A stretch of 37,628 bases of DNA. Source: Pseudomonadota bacterium (GTDB lineage: Bacteria; Pseudomonadota; Gammaproteobacteria; Burkholderiales; Burkholderiaceae_E). The stretch spans positions 1-37,628 of the forward strand of contig JAKOZZ010000183.1 of the NCBI GenBank assembly GCA_029779755.1, given 5' to 3'. The position numbers were made by a program, and so were the translations under genes. The notes under the pieces are model-generated. The model made no database searches and was not told the origin of the DNA. It saw nothing but the letters and a program-made list of their open reading frames with translations. Below are positions 8,105 to 18,748 of this stretch, one piece after another (positions within the stretch are counted from its first letter, which is position 1; each line of letters opens with the position of its first letter).

Positions 8105-10414
8105 ATGACCTCCGGCCTATTGTCGAAAGCCCCCGAAGAACCTGCCCTGCCGGACGCATGGTTGGCCCGTATCCGGGGTGTGATGCGGGACGGGGAAGCC
8201 GTTCGCGCCGTGTTCGAGACCGACCTGGACGGTCGCCTGCGGTTTGCCCGGGGTCTCGTCCTCCTCACCGACGAGCGTCTGCTGTCGGCCCAGGCCTCGG
8301 ACGGCGACTGGCAGGAATGGCCGTTGCGCGCGGACCTGTCGGTGCACCTGAACGATCATGCCGGTGTCGTCCGGCTGGAACTCGTCGACGGCGCTGCACG
8401 GCTCGCCAGCTGGCGCTTCACGCTTGCCCACCAGGCTGCCGCCACCGTCCTGTGCGACGAATTCGTCCGCCAGCGCGACGCCCTGGCCGAGGGCGTCCGG
8501 CTGCGGCCGCGCGAGGTGCCGTGCTGCCCGCTGTGCAACGCGCCGCTGCCGGCCGGCCAGGAGAGCTGCACCGCATGCGGCGACGACAGCCCGGAGGCAC
8601 CGTCGACCTGGACGCTGTTCCGTCTGTGGCGCTTTGCCAAGCCCTACCAGGGCCAGCTGCTGCTGGGCTTCCTGCTGACCGTCGCCTCGACGGGGGCGAC
8701 GCTGGTCGCGCCGTACCTGACGATGCCCCTGATGGACGACGTGCTGATCCCGTTCCAGAACGGGGTGCCGATCGACCGCACCCTGGTGTCGATGTACCTG
8801 GGCGGGCTGCTGCTGTCGGCGCTGCTGGCCTGGGGGCTTGGCTGGGCCCGCACCTTCATCCTGGCCAAGGTGAGCGAGCGGATCGGGGCCGACCTGCGCA
8901 CGGCCACCTACGACCATCTGCTGCGTCTGTCACTGGAGTACTTCGGCGGAAAGCGGACCGGAGACCTGATGGCGCGCATCGGCAACGAGACCGATCGCAT
9001 CTGTCTGTTCCTGTCGCTGCACCTGCTCGACTTCGGCACCGACGTGCTGATGATCCTGATGACCGCGGCCATCCTGGTGTCGATCGATCCGTGGCTCGCC
9101 CTCGTCACGCTCACCCCGCTGCCGCTGATCGCCTGGCTGATCCACCTCGTGCGCGACCGGCTGCGGGTCGGATTCGAGAAGGTCGACCGCATCTGGTCCG
9201 AGGTCACCAACGTGCTGGCCGACACCATTCCCGGCATCCGGGTGGTCAAGGCGTTCGCCCAGGAGAAGCGCGAGTCGGCGCGCTTCCGCGACGCCAACCG
9301 CCACAACCTCGCGATCAACGACCGCGTCAACGCCATCTGGTCGATGTTCTCGCCCACCGTCACCCTGCTGACCGAAGTCGGGCTGCTGGTGGTGTGGGCG
9401 TTCGGCATCTACAAGGTCTCGCAGAAGCAGATCACCGTCGGTGTGCTCACGGCCTTCCTGGCCTACATCGGGCGCTTCTATCTGCGGCTCGACTCGATGA
9501 GCCGCATCGTGTCGTTCACCCAGAAGGCGGCGGCCGGCGCCAAGCGCATCTTCGACATCCTCGACCACGTGTCGTCGGTGCCCGAGCCGGCCAACCCCCG
9601 CCACCTCGATCGTGTCGAAGGCCGCATCGAGATCCGGGACGTCGGCTTCCGCTACGGCAACCGGTCGGTGCTGCGCAACGTGGATATCGACATCGCGCCG
9701 GGCGAGATGATCGGCCTGGTCGGGCACAGCGGCTCCGGCAAGAGCACGCTGGTCAACCTGATCTGCCGGTTCTACGACGTCACCAGCGGTTCGATCCGCG
9801 TCGACGGGGTCGACATCCGCGCACTGCCCGTGGCCGAATTCCGCCGCAACATCGGTCTGGTGCTGCAGGAGCCGTTCCTGTTCTTCGGCACGATCGCCGA
9901 CAACATCGCCTACGGCAAGCCGGATGCCACCCGCGAGGAGATCGTCGCTGCCGCGCGCGCCGCGCATGCGCACGAGTTCATCCTGCGGCTGCCGCACGGC
10001 TACGACTCGCTGGTGGGCGAGCGGGGGCAGGCGCTGTCGGGCGGTGAGCGTCAGCGCATCTCGATCGCCCGCGCGCTGCTGATCGACCCGCGCGTGCTGA
10101 TCCTCGACGAGGCCACCTCGGCGGTCGACACGACCACCGAGAAGGAGATCCAGCGTGCGCTCGACAACCTGGTGCAGGGGCGGACCACGATCGCGATCGC
10201 CCACCGCCTGAGCACGCTGCGCAAGGCCAACCGGCTCGTCGTGCTCGATCGCGGCAAGGTGGTCGAGGTGGGGCCGCACGAGGAGCTGATGGCCCGCGAG
10301 GGCGCGTACTACCGCCTGTACCAGGCGCAGGCCCGTCAGGTCGACACCGAAACCGACGGATCCGAACAGCCCATCCAGTGGAACAACGCGCATGCCGACC
10401 GAGACCCTGCCTGA
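8105..10414 (+). CDS. Cyanophycin-associated ABC exporter (fused TMD-NBD) with N-terminal zinc ribbon
   Basis: 769 aa from ATG 8105. Residues 1 to about 170 are an extra cytoplasmic domain. It ends in a four-cysteine zinc ribbon: C141-x2-C144 and C155-x2-C158. A type-I exporter transmembrane domain of about six helices follows (about 185-480). The ATPase domain then shows Walker A GHSGSGKST (Lys546), signature LSGGERQR, Walker B VLILDEATSAVD and the H-loop AIAHRLS. The gene diverges from the cphA pair and overlaps the DUF1854 gene by 23 bases. The same neighbourhood (cphA pair, ABC half-exporter, DUF1854) is a recurrent betaproteobacterial arrangement. The transported substrate is unknown, and export or import of a cyanophycin-related compound is only inference. 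It probably acts as a homodimer in the inner membrane. Confidence 0.9.
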   Translation: MTSGLLSKAPEEPALPDAWLARIRGVMRDGEAVRAVFETDLDGRLRFARGLVLLTDERLLSAQASDGDWQEWPLRADLSVHLNDHAGVVRLELVDGAARLASWRFTLAHQAAATVLCDEFVRQRDALAEGVRLRPREVPCCPLCNAPLPAGQESCTACGDDSPEAPSTWTLFRLWRFAKPYQGQLLLGFLLTVASTGATLVAPYLTMPLMDDVLIPFQNGVPIDRTLVSMYLGGLLLSALLAWGLGWARTFILAKVSERIGADLRTATYDHLLRLSLEYFGGKRTGDLMARIGNETDRICLFLSLHLLDFGTDVLMILMTAAILVSIDPWLALVTLTPLPLIAWLIHLVRDRLRVGFEKVDRIWSEVTNVLADTIPGIRVVKAFAQEKRESARFRDANRHNLAINDRVNAIWSMFSPTVTLLTEVGLLVVWAFGIYKVSQKQITVGVLTAFLAYIGRFYLRLDSMSRIVSFTQKAAAGAKRIFDILDHVSSVPEPANPRHLDRVEGRIEIRDVGFRYGNRSVLRNVDIDIAPGEMIGLVGHSGSGKSTLVNLICRFYDVTSGSIRVDGVDIRALPVAEFRRNIGLVLQEPFLFFGTIADNIAYGKPDATREEIVAAARAAHAHEFILRLPHGYDSLVGERGQALSGGERQRISIARALLIDPRVLILDEATSAVDTTTEKEIQRALDNLVQGRTTIAIAHRLSTLRKANRLVVLDRGKVVEVGPHEELMAREGAYYRLYQAQARQVDTETDGSEQPIQWNNAHADRDPA

Positions 10415-10871
10415 CTGGTCCCTGAGCCGCGATCCGTTCGGCCGGCTCGTCTTCACCGCAGCGGACGGCACGCGGCACGAGAACGTGGTGCCGGTGCGCG
10501 CGTTTCCGGTGCGGGCACCCGAATCGTCGGTCGCGATCATGAGCCCGGAAGGGCGCGAACTGGCCTGGATCGAGCAGCTGGCCGACGCGCCGGCGGCCGT
10601 CCGGACCGTCATCGACGAGGAGCTCGCCGGTCGCGAGTTCACCCCCGAGATCCTGCGGATCCGCAGCGTCTCGAGCTTTGCCGCGCCCAGTACCTGGGAT
10701 GTCGAGACCGATCGTGGCGACGCCAGCCTGGTGCTCCGCGGCGAGGAGTTCATCCGGCGCCTGTCGCAGCAGACCCTGCTGATCGCCGACGCCAACGGCA
10801 TCCACTTCCTGATCCGCGACCTGACCGCGCTGGATCGCACGAGCCGCAAGCTGCTCGACCGGTTCCTGTAG
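10392..10871 (+). CDS. DUF1854 family protein, cyanophycin-associated
   Basis: 159 aa, about the full length of the DUF1854 family. Recognisable stretches are DWSLSRDPFGRLVF near the N-terminus, SPEGRELAWIEQL, then ELAGREFTPEILRI and FLIRDLTALDRTSRKLLDRF at the C-terminus. There is no signal peptide or membrane segment, so it is probably cytoplasmic. The start lies inside the last 23 bases of the exporter gene, indicating translational coupling and probably a joint function, for example as a regulator or accessory of the transporter. No biochemical activity can be deduced. The gene is followed by a short GC-rich repeat and then by the unrelated molybdoenzyme gene. Confidence 0.85.
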   Translation: MPTETLPDWSLSRDPFGRLVFTAADGTRHENVVPVRAFPVRAPESSVAIMSPEGRELAWIEQLADAPAAVRTVIDEELAGREFTPEILRIRSVSSFAAPSTWDVETDRGDASLVLRGEEFIRRLSQQTLLIADANGIHFLIRDLTALDRTSRKLLDRFL

Positions 10872-10894
10872 CGCCGCACACCGGTCGGCGCAGT

Positions 10895-10933
10895 TGCTGC
10901 GCTCGGCTGCTGCGCTCGGCCGCTGCGTTCGGC
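10895..10933 (+). repeat. Three 13-bp tandem repeats
   Basis: Two identical copies of TGCTGCGCTCGGC (10895-10907, 10908-10920) and a third with two changes (10921-10933). They lie 23 bases after the DUF1854 stop, in the 185-base gap before the molybdopterin gene. The rest of the gap is GC-rich and has no clear promoter or terminator. Confidence 0.7.
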
Positions 10934-11056
10934 CGGCGTGGTCCCTGCGAGCGGCCGACGCGTGGTCCCGGCGCGTGGCCGGCGCGCCCCCGCGCTGCCG
11001 GACGCGAAGGCGTGTGCTACGGTGCGGATTCCGTCGTTTCGCACCGCCTTGACGCC

Positions 11057-13120
11057 ATGAATGCGCCGCTTCGCATCGCCCAGTCCGTCTGCCCCCACGA
11101 CTGCACCAGCACCTGTGCGCTCGACGTCGAGATCGTCGACGCGCGCACGATCGGGCGCGTGCGCGGATCGCACCGCAACGCCTACACCGCCGGCGTGATC
11201 TGCGAGAAGGTCGCGCGTTATGCCGAGCGCGTGCACCACCCCGATCGGCTCACCGTCCCGCTGTTGCGCGACGGGCCGAAGGGCGCCGGGCGGTTCCGGC
11301 CGATCTCGTGGGACGAGGCGCTCGACCGGGTTGCCGACGCCTTCGTCGAGAAGGCCGCGCGGCACGGCGCCGAAACGGTGTGGCCGTATTTCTATGCCGG
11401 CACCATGGGGCTGGTGCAGCGTGACGGCATCAACCGCCTGCGCCATGTGATGAGGTACTCGCGCTGGTATTCCACCATCTGCGTCACGCTGGCCGACACC
11501 GGCTGGATCGCGGGCGTCGGCTCCAAGCGCGGGGTCGATCTGCGCGAGGCGGCGCAGCACGCCGACCTGATCGTCATCTGGGGCGGCAATCCGGTGAACA
11601 CCCAGGTCAATGTGATGCAGCATGCGATGGCGGCGAAGAAGCGCGGCGCCAAGCTCGTCGTCGTCGACCCCTACCGCACCGGGACCGCGGAGAAGGCCGA
11701 CCTGCACCTGCCCGTGCGGCCCGGCACCGACGGCGCGCTGGCCTGCGCGGTGATGCACGTGCTGTTCGCGGAGGGGTTCGCCGACCGCGACTACCTGCGG
11801 CGGTACACCGATCGGCCGGACGCGCTCGAAGCCCATCTGCGTACCCGCACACCCGATTGGGCGAGCGCGATCACCGGCCTGCCGGCCGAGACCATCGTGG
11901 CGTTCGCGCGCCTGTACGGAAGCACCCGGCGCAGCTTCATCCGCTGCCATCACGGTTTCTCGCGCTCGCGCAACGGCACGGCCAACATGCACGCGGTCAC
12001 GTGTCTGCCCGCCGTGACCGGTGCATGGCAGCACCCGGGCGGGGGTGCCCTGTACGGGCACACCGGCATCTATCCCCTGCAGCGTTCGCTGATCGACGGC
12101 TCCGACCGCATCGACCTGTCGGTGCGCGAGCTCGACCAGTCGCGGCTCGGCCCCATCCTGACCGGCGACGCCGAGGCCCTGAAGGATGGGCCTGCGGTGA
12201 CCGCGCTGCTGGTGCAGAACACGAATCCGGCGATGGTGTGCCCGGAGCTGCACAAGGTGCACGCCGGGTTGGCGCGCGAGGACCTCTTCACCTGCGTGCA
12301 CGAGCAGTTCATGACCGAGACGGCGGCGTTCGCCGACGTGGTACTGCCGGCGACCGCCTTCCTGGAGCACGACGACTTCTACACCGCCAGCGGCCACACC
12401 ACCTTCCAGGTGGCGCGCAAGCTGATCGAGCCGCCGGGCGAGGCGCGCGAGAACCACTACGTGATCTGCGAACTCGCACGGCGTCTCGGCGCCGAGCATC
12501 CGGGCTTCGGCATGACCGCCTGGGAGATCATGGATGCCACGCTCCGGAACTCGGGCATGTGGGATGCGCAGGCCAATCTCGAGCGGGGAGGGCAGGACTT
12601 CGCCGCACCGTTCGAGACCATGCACTTCCTCGACGGATTCGACACGCCCGACCGCCGGTTCCACTTCAGTCCCGACTGGAAGCGCTTCGGCGGCCGCTGG
12701 CAGGACATGCCCGAGCTGCCCGATCACCAGGACGTGATCGATCGCGCCACCGAGGACAAGCCGTTCCGGCTGGTGGCGGCGCCCGCACGCACCTTCCTGA
12801 ACTCCACGTTCACCGAGACGCCGAGTTCGGTCAAGCGCGAGCGACGCCCCACCGCGCTGATGCGCGCCGAGGACTGCGCCGCGCTCGGCGTGGCCGACGG
12901 CGACCTGGTGCGGATCGGCAACGACCGGGGCGAAGTGGTCGTGCACGCGCGCCATGCCGAGGGGCAGCAGTGCGGCGTGATCGTGGTCGAGGGCATCTGG
13001 CCCAACCACGCGTTCAAGACCGGCATCGGCATCAATGCGCTGACCAGTGCCGATCCGGGCTGGCCGGTCGGCGGCGCCGTGTTCCACGACACGGCGGTGT
13101 GGGTGCGCAAGGCCGACTGA
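11057..13120 (+). CDS. Cytoplasmic molybdopterin-dependent oxidoreductase
   Basis: 687 aa from ATG 11057. An upstream in-frame start at 11012 would add 15 residues without family similarity. The N-terminus carries a 4Fe-4S site: Cys12-x3-Cys16-x3-Cys20 and Cys49 (GVICEKV). The body follows the DMSO-reductase superfamily order. It has a Mo4Fe4S domain, molybdopterin-binding segments (IWGGNPVNTQVNVMQH, VVVDPYRTGTAEKADLHLP, FADVVLPATAFLEHDD) and a C-terminal dinucleotide-binding beta-barrel from about 575. No twin-arginine signal is present, so it should work in the cytoplasm. No iron-sulfur or membrane partner subunit is adjacent. It resembles the stand-alone oxidoreductases often annotated simply as molybdopterin family. 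The substrate cannot be assigned. The next gene is convergent, 13 bases away. Confidence 0.9.
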   Translation: MNAPLRIAQSVCPHDCTSTCALDVEIVDARTIGRVRGSHRNAYTAGVICEKVARYAERVHHPDRLTVPLLRDGPKGAGRFRPISWDEALDRVADAFVEKAARHGAETVWPYFYAGTMGLVQRDGINRLRHVMRYSRWYSTICVTLADTGWIAGVGSKRGVDLREAAQHADLIVIWGGNPVNTQVNVMQHAMAAKKRGAKLVVVDPYRTGTAEKADLHLPVRPGTDGALACAVMHVLFAEGFADRDYLRRYTDRPDALEAHLRTRTPDWASAITGLPAETIVAFARLYGSTRRSFIRCHHGFSRSRNGTANMHAVTCLPAVTGAWQHPGGGALYGHTGIYPLQRSLIDGSDRIDLSVRELDQSRLGPILTGDAEALKDGPAVTALLVQNTNPAMVCPELHKVHAGLAREDLFTCVHEQFMTETAAFADVVLPATAFLEHDDFYTASGHTTFQVARKLIEPPGEARENHYVICELARRLGAEHPGFGMTAWEIMDATLRNSGMWDAQANLERGGQDFAAPFETMHFLDGFDTPDRRFHFSPDWKRFGGRWQDMPELPDHQDVIDRATEDKPFRLVAAPARTFLNSTFTETPSSVKRERRPTALMRAEDCAALGVADGDLVRIGNDRGEVVVHARHAEGQQCGVIVVEGIWPNHAFKTGIGINALTSADPGWPVGGAVFHDTAVWVRKAD

Positions 13121-13133
13121 CGCGGCCCGCCGA

Positions 13134-14222
13134 TCAGGCGCTCGTCACGCCCCTGCGCTGCATCGCGGCTTCGAAGGCGGCCAGGCGTACCGGGAAGCGC
13201 CCCTCAGCGTCACGCGCGGGGGGCGTGACGATCTGCCGCTGCGGCAGGGTCTCGTAGAAGTGGCAGGCCACGCGGTGTCCGGGCGCCGCCTCACGCAGCG
13301 CCGGCTCCTCCTGGCGACAGCGGTCCTGGGCATGGGGGCAGCGCGTGTTGAACCGGCACCCCGGCGGCGGATTCATCGCGCTCGGCACGTCGCCGGTCAG
13401 GATGATCCGCTGACGCTCCGCGGTCGGGTCGGGCCGCGGGATCGCCGACAGCAGGGCCTGCGTGTACGGATGCAGCGGTTGCGCATAGAGGGTGCGCTTG
13501 TCGGCCATCTCGACCAGCTTGCCCAGGTACATCACGGCGACGCGGTCGCTGATGTGCTTGACGACCGCGAGATCGTGCGCGATGAACAGGTACGACAGGC
13601 CGAAGCGCTGCTGCAGGTTCTGCAGCAGGTTCACCACCTGCGCCTGGATCGACACGTCCAGGGCGGACACCGGCTCGTCGCAGACGATGAGATCGGGATT
13701 GACGGTCAGGGCGCGCGCGATGCCGATGCGCTGACGCTGGCCGCCGGAGAACTGATGCGGATAGCGGCGCGCGTGCTCGGGCAGCAGCCCGACCACGTCG
13801 AGCAGCTCGCGCACCTTCTGCGCGCGGTCGGCTTCGCTGCCGATCCCGTGCACGGTCATCGGCTCGGTCAGGATGTCGCCGATCGTCATGCGGGGGTTCA
13901 GCGACGCGTACGGATCCTGGAAGATGATCTGAAGGTGGCGGCGCATCTGCCGCATGCGGTCCGGCGGCAGTGGCGCGATGTCCTCGCCCTTGAAGTGGAT
14001 CGAGCCGCCGGTGGGCTCGAGCAGGCGCAGGATCAGCCGGCCGGTGGTCGACTTGCCGCAGCCCGATTCGCCGACCAGGGCCAGCGTCTCGCCGCGGGCG
14101 ATGTCGAAGCTGACGTCGTCGACGGCGCGCACCTGTCCGACGGAGCGGCTCAGGATCACGCCGCGCTTGACCGGGAAGTGCTTGACCAGTCCGCGCACGC
14201 TGAGGATGTTGTCGGCGGCCAT
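13134..14222 (-). CDS. dppF: Peptide/nickel-type ABC importer, ATP-binding subunit (DppF-like)
   Basis: 362 aa from ATG 14222, one base after the stop of the DppD-like gene. It shows Walker [13 protein letters not shown], signature FSGGQRQR and Walker [15 protein letters not shown]. The oligopeptide-transporter C-terminal motif with Cys residues ([12 protein letters not shown]) is also present. In this family DppD and DppF form the ATPase heterodimer under the DppB/DppC channel. It is the last gene of the five-gene operon running from 18748 to 13134. The substrate (dipeptide, oligopeptide, glutathione or another solute) cannot be read from the ATPase, so the symbol gives the family only. Confidence 0.92.
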   Translation of the reverse strand: MAADNILSVRGLVKHFPVKRGVILSRSVGQVRAVDDVSFDIARGETLALVGESGCGKSTTGRLILRLLEPTGGSIHFKGEDIAPLPPDRMRQMRRHLQIIFQDPYASLNPRMTIGDILTEPMTVHGIGSEADRAQKVRELLDVVGLLPEHARRYPHQFSGGQRQRIGIARALTVNPDLIVCDEPVSALDVSIQAQVVNLLQNLQQRFGLSYLFIAHDLAVVKHISDRVAVMYLGKLVEMADKRTLYAQPLHPYTQALLSAIPRPDPTAERQRIILTGDVPSAMNPPPGCRFNTRCPHAQDRCRQEEPALREAAPGHRVACHFYETLPQRQIVTPPARDAEGRFPVRLAAFEAAMQRRGVTSA

Positions 14223-14223
14223 G

Positions 14224-15249
<1,026 letters not shown>

Positions 15250-15251
15250 GT

Positions 15252-16826
15252 TCACAGCGACAGGTCCAGTCCCTTGTAGAACGTGTTCTGGAAGAGCATG
15301 TGTGCGCGCGCGCCCTTCAGCTTCTTGTTGGTGGTCTGGTACATCGCCACGTTCATCACCGGGATCCAGAGGTGCTCCTTCATCACCTTCTCCTGGACCT
15401 TGCCGAACGCGGCGGCGCGATCCGCGTCGTTGGTGGCGATGCGGCCCTGGCGCAGCCACTCGTCGGTCTCGGCGTCCTTCCAGCCCATCCGGTTGGGGAC
15501 CGGGATGTTGTTGGAGTCGAAGTAGAAGTTCATCAGCTCGCCGGCCGACAGGTAGGGCACCGTCACGGTCCAGGCGTCGTACTCGGGGCTGCTGAGCTTG
15601 GACATCATGATGGTCGAGTCGAGCGGCTCGATCTTCCACTCGATGCCGATCTTGCGCATGTAGCCCTGGATCGCCTCCGACACGCGCGGGAAGTAGCTGA
15701 CCTGCGGGATGTAGATCACGGGGGCCAGGCGCACGCCGTCCTTCACGCGGATGCCGTCGGGCCCGGGCTTCCACCCGGCTTCGTCGAGCAGCTTCTTGGC
15801 GCGGTTCACGTCCTCCTTGATGATCGTGCGGGTGGCCGGATTGTGATCGCGTGCGGCCGGCTCGATGTACGTGTAGGCGGGGTCGGCCTGACCCAGCATC
15901 GCGCCCTTGACGATCTCGGCGCGGTTGATCGCGATGCTCATCGCCTCACGCACGCGCTTGTCCGCGACCAGCGGCCGGTTGGGACGGAAGCCGTAGTACA
16001 TCAGCTGGAAGTTCGGCTTGGCCTGCTCGACGTTGAGCTGCGGCGATTTCTTCGCCTGCTCGATGAACTGGATCGGGAAGTGCGTGGTGATGTCGAAGCG
16101 TCCGCCCATCATCGCCGCCAGCCGGCTCGAGTCTTCCGGCACGATGCGGATCACCAGCCGTTCGAACTTCACCGGGCCGGGATTCTTGTACATCGACGGG
16201 CCCCAGCGGTACGCGTCGTGGCGCTTCAGCACGATCTCGGTGCGCGGCGTCCAGGACACGAAGCACCAGGGCCCCGTGCCGTCGACGCCCTTGATGCCGT
16301 AATCCTTGCCCCACTGCTCGACGCTGTCCTTGTTGTGGATCGCGTTGTTGAACATCGTGAGCTGCACGAGCAGGTCGGAGTTGGGCTCGTTCAGCTCGTA
16401 CTCGACCGTGTAGGGGTCCGGCGCACGCAGCTCCTTGATCTTGCCGGCGCGCCACGCGTACGGCGCGCGCGTGGCCGGATCCTTCTGGCGGTTGAAGCTG
16501 TAGACGACGTCGGCGGCGGTGAACTTCTTGCCGCTGCAGAACTGCACGTCGTCACGCAGCTTGAACGTGTACAGCTTGCCGTCGGGGCTGATCGTCCACG
16601 ACTTCGCCAGGTAGGGGATCGGGGTCTTGCCGTCCCAGTCGAGCGCCACCAGCGTGTCCTGGAACATGTTGACGATGTCCGAGGTCGGCGACCACGTGCT
16701 GCGATGTCCGTCGTAGTGCGGCGCATCCAGCGACTTCATCATGTTCAGGGTCTGGGCGTGCGCACCGGATGCGAGCGATGTCAGCGCGGCGGCGGTGAAG
16801 GCCAGGGGCGCCAGGATGCTTCTCAT
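15252..16826 (-). CDS. ABC transporter periplasmic substrate-binding protein, family 5
   Basis: 524 aa with a signal peptide ([20 protein letters not shown], cleavage near GAHA-QT) and a strong AGGAGGAG ribosome site just upstream. The mature part follows the SBP_bac_5 pattern of peptide, nickel and glutathione binding proteins: [55 protein letters not shown] and a late [10 protein letters not shown]. It delivers ligand to the DppBC channel encoded in the same operon. Its position between the permeases and the ATPases is less common than a first position but is seen in this family. The ligand is not predictable by eye. Confidence 0.93.
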   Translation of the reverse strand: MRSILAPLAFTAAALTSLASGAHAQTLNMMKSLDAPHYDGHRSTWSPTSDIVNMFQDTLVALDWDGKTPIPYLAKSWTISPDGKLYTFKLRDDVQFCSGKKFTAADVVYSFNRQKDPATRAPYAWRAGKIKELRAPDPYTVEYELNEPNSDLLVQLTMFNNAIHNKDSVEQWGKDYGIKGVDGTGPWCFVSWTPRTEIVLKRHDAYRWGPSMYKNPGPVKFERLVIRIVPEDSSRLAAMMGGRFDITTHFPIQFIEQAKKSPQLNVEQAKPNFQLMYYGFRPNRPLVADKRVREAMSIAINRAEIVKGAMLGQADPAYTYIEPAARDHNPATRTIIKEDVNRAKKLLDEAGWKPGPDGIRVKDGVRLAPVIYIPQVSYFPRVSEAIQGYMRKIGIEWKIEPLDSTIMMSKLSSPEYDAWTVTVPYLSAGELMNFYFDSNNIPVPNRMGWKDAETDEWLRQGRIATNDADRAAAFGKVQEKVMKEHLWIPVMNVAMYQTTNKKLKGARAHMLFQNTFYKGLDLSL

Positions 16827-16937
16827 GCGGGTCTCCTCCTGCGGTTCGTGCGCGCGTGGCGCATTCGGTCGATGGGTGCGGCCGGTGTCAGGCCACCGCG
16901 TCGGCGGCCGGGCTGCGGGTCATGGGGGTCTCGGGGG

Positions 16938-17813
16938 TCATTGCTGGAGCCGGGGGTCGAGCACGTCGCGCACCGCGTCTCCGAGCAGATTCGCGGCGAG
17001 GACGATGATGAAGATGGCCAGGCTCGGGATGGTGGCGATGTGCGGTGCCATGAACAGGTAGTCGCGCCCCTGGGCGGCCATCATGCCGAGCTCGGCGACC
17101 GGCGGCTGCGCACCCAGCCCGAGGAAGCCGAGCGCCGAGCCGAGCAGGATCACCTGACCGAAGCGCAGCGTCAGCGACACCGAGATCGTGGAGATGCAGT
17201 TCAGCGTCAGGTACCGCCACATCAGCGTGTGGTTGGACACGCCGACGGCGCGGCCGGCTTCGATGAACTCCTGTCCCATCACGCCGATCGCGGCGCCGCG
17301 CGACACGCGGGCCGTGCCGGGGATGGTCTCGATGACCAGCGCGATCAGGACGGCAGTGAGCCCGGCGCCGAAGACGGCCGCCACGGCGAGACCGATCAGG
17401 ATGGCGGGGAAGGCGAGCAGGATGTCGACCGTGCGCATGATCCACGGGTCGAGCTTGCGGTAGAACGCTGCCAGGATGCCGAGCGCGCCGCCGATGGCGC
17501 CGCCGAACACGACGCCCACCACGCCCATGGCGAGGGTGTTTCGGGTGCCGTACAGCACGCGGCTGAGGATGTCGCGCCCGGTGTTGTCGGTGCCGAACCA
17601 GTGGGTGCCGTCGGGCGGCGCCATCACGTTCGCCATGTCGGTGTAGTAGGGATCGTACGGCGCGATCCAGGGCGCGAAGAGGGCACCGAGCGCGGCGATC
17701 AGCAGCACGATCGCCGCGCCCGCGGCGATGCGGTCGCGCGCCAGCCGTGCGATGAATCCCGCGCGGCGGGACAGGGGCGCGGCCGGCGCCGCCGGGGCGA
17801 GCTGGGCACTCAT
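16938..17813 (-). CDS. dppC: Peptide-type ABC importer permease (DppC-like)
   Basis: 291 aa inner-membrane protein with an N-terminal cytoplasmic stretch and about six transmembrane helices (first around AGAAIVLLIAALGALFAPW). It contains the DppC hallmark GTDNTGRDILSRVLYG, and an EAA loop (EFIEAGRAVGVSNH) that docks on the ATPases. The start ATG overlaps the DppB-like stop by 4 bases, typical of translational coupling. The 111 bases between it and the binding-protein gene carry only that gene's ribosome site. Confidence 0.92.
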   Translation of the reverse strand: MSAQLAPAAPAAPLSRRAGFIARLARDRIAAGAAIVLLIAALGALFAPWIAPYDPYYTDMANVMAPPDGTHWFGTDNTGRDILSRVLYGTRNTLAMGVVGVVFGGAIGGALGILAAFYRKLDPWIMRTVDILLAFPAILIGLAVAAVFGAGLTAVLIALVIETIPGTARVSRGAAIGVMGQEFIEAGRAVGVSNHTLMWRYLTLNCISTISVSLTLRFGQVILLGSALGFLGLGAQPPVAELGMMAAQGRDYLFMAPHIATIPSLAIFIIVLAANLLGDAVRDVLDPRLQQ

Positions 17814-18748
17814 GCGCGTTGCACCCTCGGGTCGAGGTAGACGTACAGGACGTCCACGATCAGGTTGATCACCAGGAACGCGATCGCGAGGATCATGATG
17901 GCGCCCTGTGCGGTGGGGAAGTCGCTCGAGATGATCGCGCCGACCGCCAGGCGGCCCACGCCCGGCCAGGAGAACATCGTCTCAGTCACGACGGCGCCGC
18001 CGAGCAGGAACGCGGCCTGGAGCCCGATCAGCGTGACCACGGGAATCAGCGCATTGCGCAGCGCGTGGTGCACGATCACCGCACGCTCGCGCAGACCCTT
18101 GGCGCGCGCGGTGCGCACGAAGTCGGCGCCCAGCACTTCGAGCACGGCCGTGCGCGTGAGCCGGGCGATCGGACCGATCAGCACGCTGCCGAGCGTGAGC
18201 GCCGGCAGGATCAGCGCCGGCAGCCCGCCGGCCCACACCGGGCCGACCCGGCCCGTGAACGGCAGCAGGTCCCACTTGTAGCCGACGAACTGGATGAGCA
18301 GCAGTCCGATGAAGAACACCGGCATCGAGACCCCGGCCACCGAGACCGCCATGATGATGCGGTCCGTGGTGCTGCCACGGCGCACCGCCGCGACCGTGCC
18401 GAGCAGCAGCCCGATCGGCACGGCGAGGATCATCGCGCCGATCATCAGCTCGACGGTGGGCCCGATCGTCTCGGCGAGCTCCTCGCCGACGGACTTGTTG
18501 GAGATGATCGAGCGGCCGAGGTCGCCCTGCAGCACGCGTCCGATGTAGTCGATGAACTGCACCGGGATCGGGCGGTCCAGCCCCAGGTCGCGACGGATCG
18601 CCTCGATCATCTCGGGCCGCGCATCCGGCCCGGCGATGATGGCGGCCGGGTCGGCGGGCATCACCTGCAGCAGGCAGAAACAGAGGAACAGCACTCCGAT
18701 GAGCGCCGGCACCGATACGATCAGTCGGCGAATGATCTGTGGACCCAC
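17810..18748 (-). CDS. dppB: Peptide-type ABC importer permease (DppB-like)
   Basis: 312 aa, GTG start at 18748. The N-terminus MGPQIIRRLIVSVPALIGVL is the standard DppB opening helix. Six transmembrane segments and the EAA motif (DFVRTARAKGLRERAVI) are visible, and the C-terminus ends VLYVYLDPRVQRA as in the family. It is the first gene of the importer operon and diverges from the CYP153 operon. Its ribosome site is weak: a GAG directly precedes the GTG. Its promoter should lie in the 276-base gap, in or near the AT-rich pocket around 18758-18782. Confidence 0.9.
   Translation of the reverse strand: MGPQIIRRLIVSVPALIGVLFLCFCLLQVMPADPAAIIAGPDARPEMIEAIRRDLGLDRPIPVQFIDYIGRVLQGDLGRSIISNKSVGEELAETIGPTVELMIGAMILAVPIGLLLGTVAAVRRGSTTDRIIMAVSVAGVSMPVFFIGLLLIQFVGYKWDLLPFTGRVGPVWAGGLPALILPALTLGSVLIGPIARLTRTAVLEVLGADFVRTARAKGLRERAVIVHHALRNALIPVVTLIGLQAAFLLGGAVVTETMFSWPGVGRLAVGAIISSDFPTAQGAIMILAIAFLVINLIVDVLYVYLDPRVQRA

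Noticed and set aside
8930..13087. 1385-codon open frame on the minus strand
   Set aside because: It is antisense to the exporter, DUF1854 and molybdoenzyme genes and runs through intergenic DNA. Its Arg/His/Gly/Val-rich composition is that of a high-GC antisense reading, with no recognisable domain.
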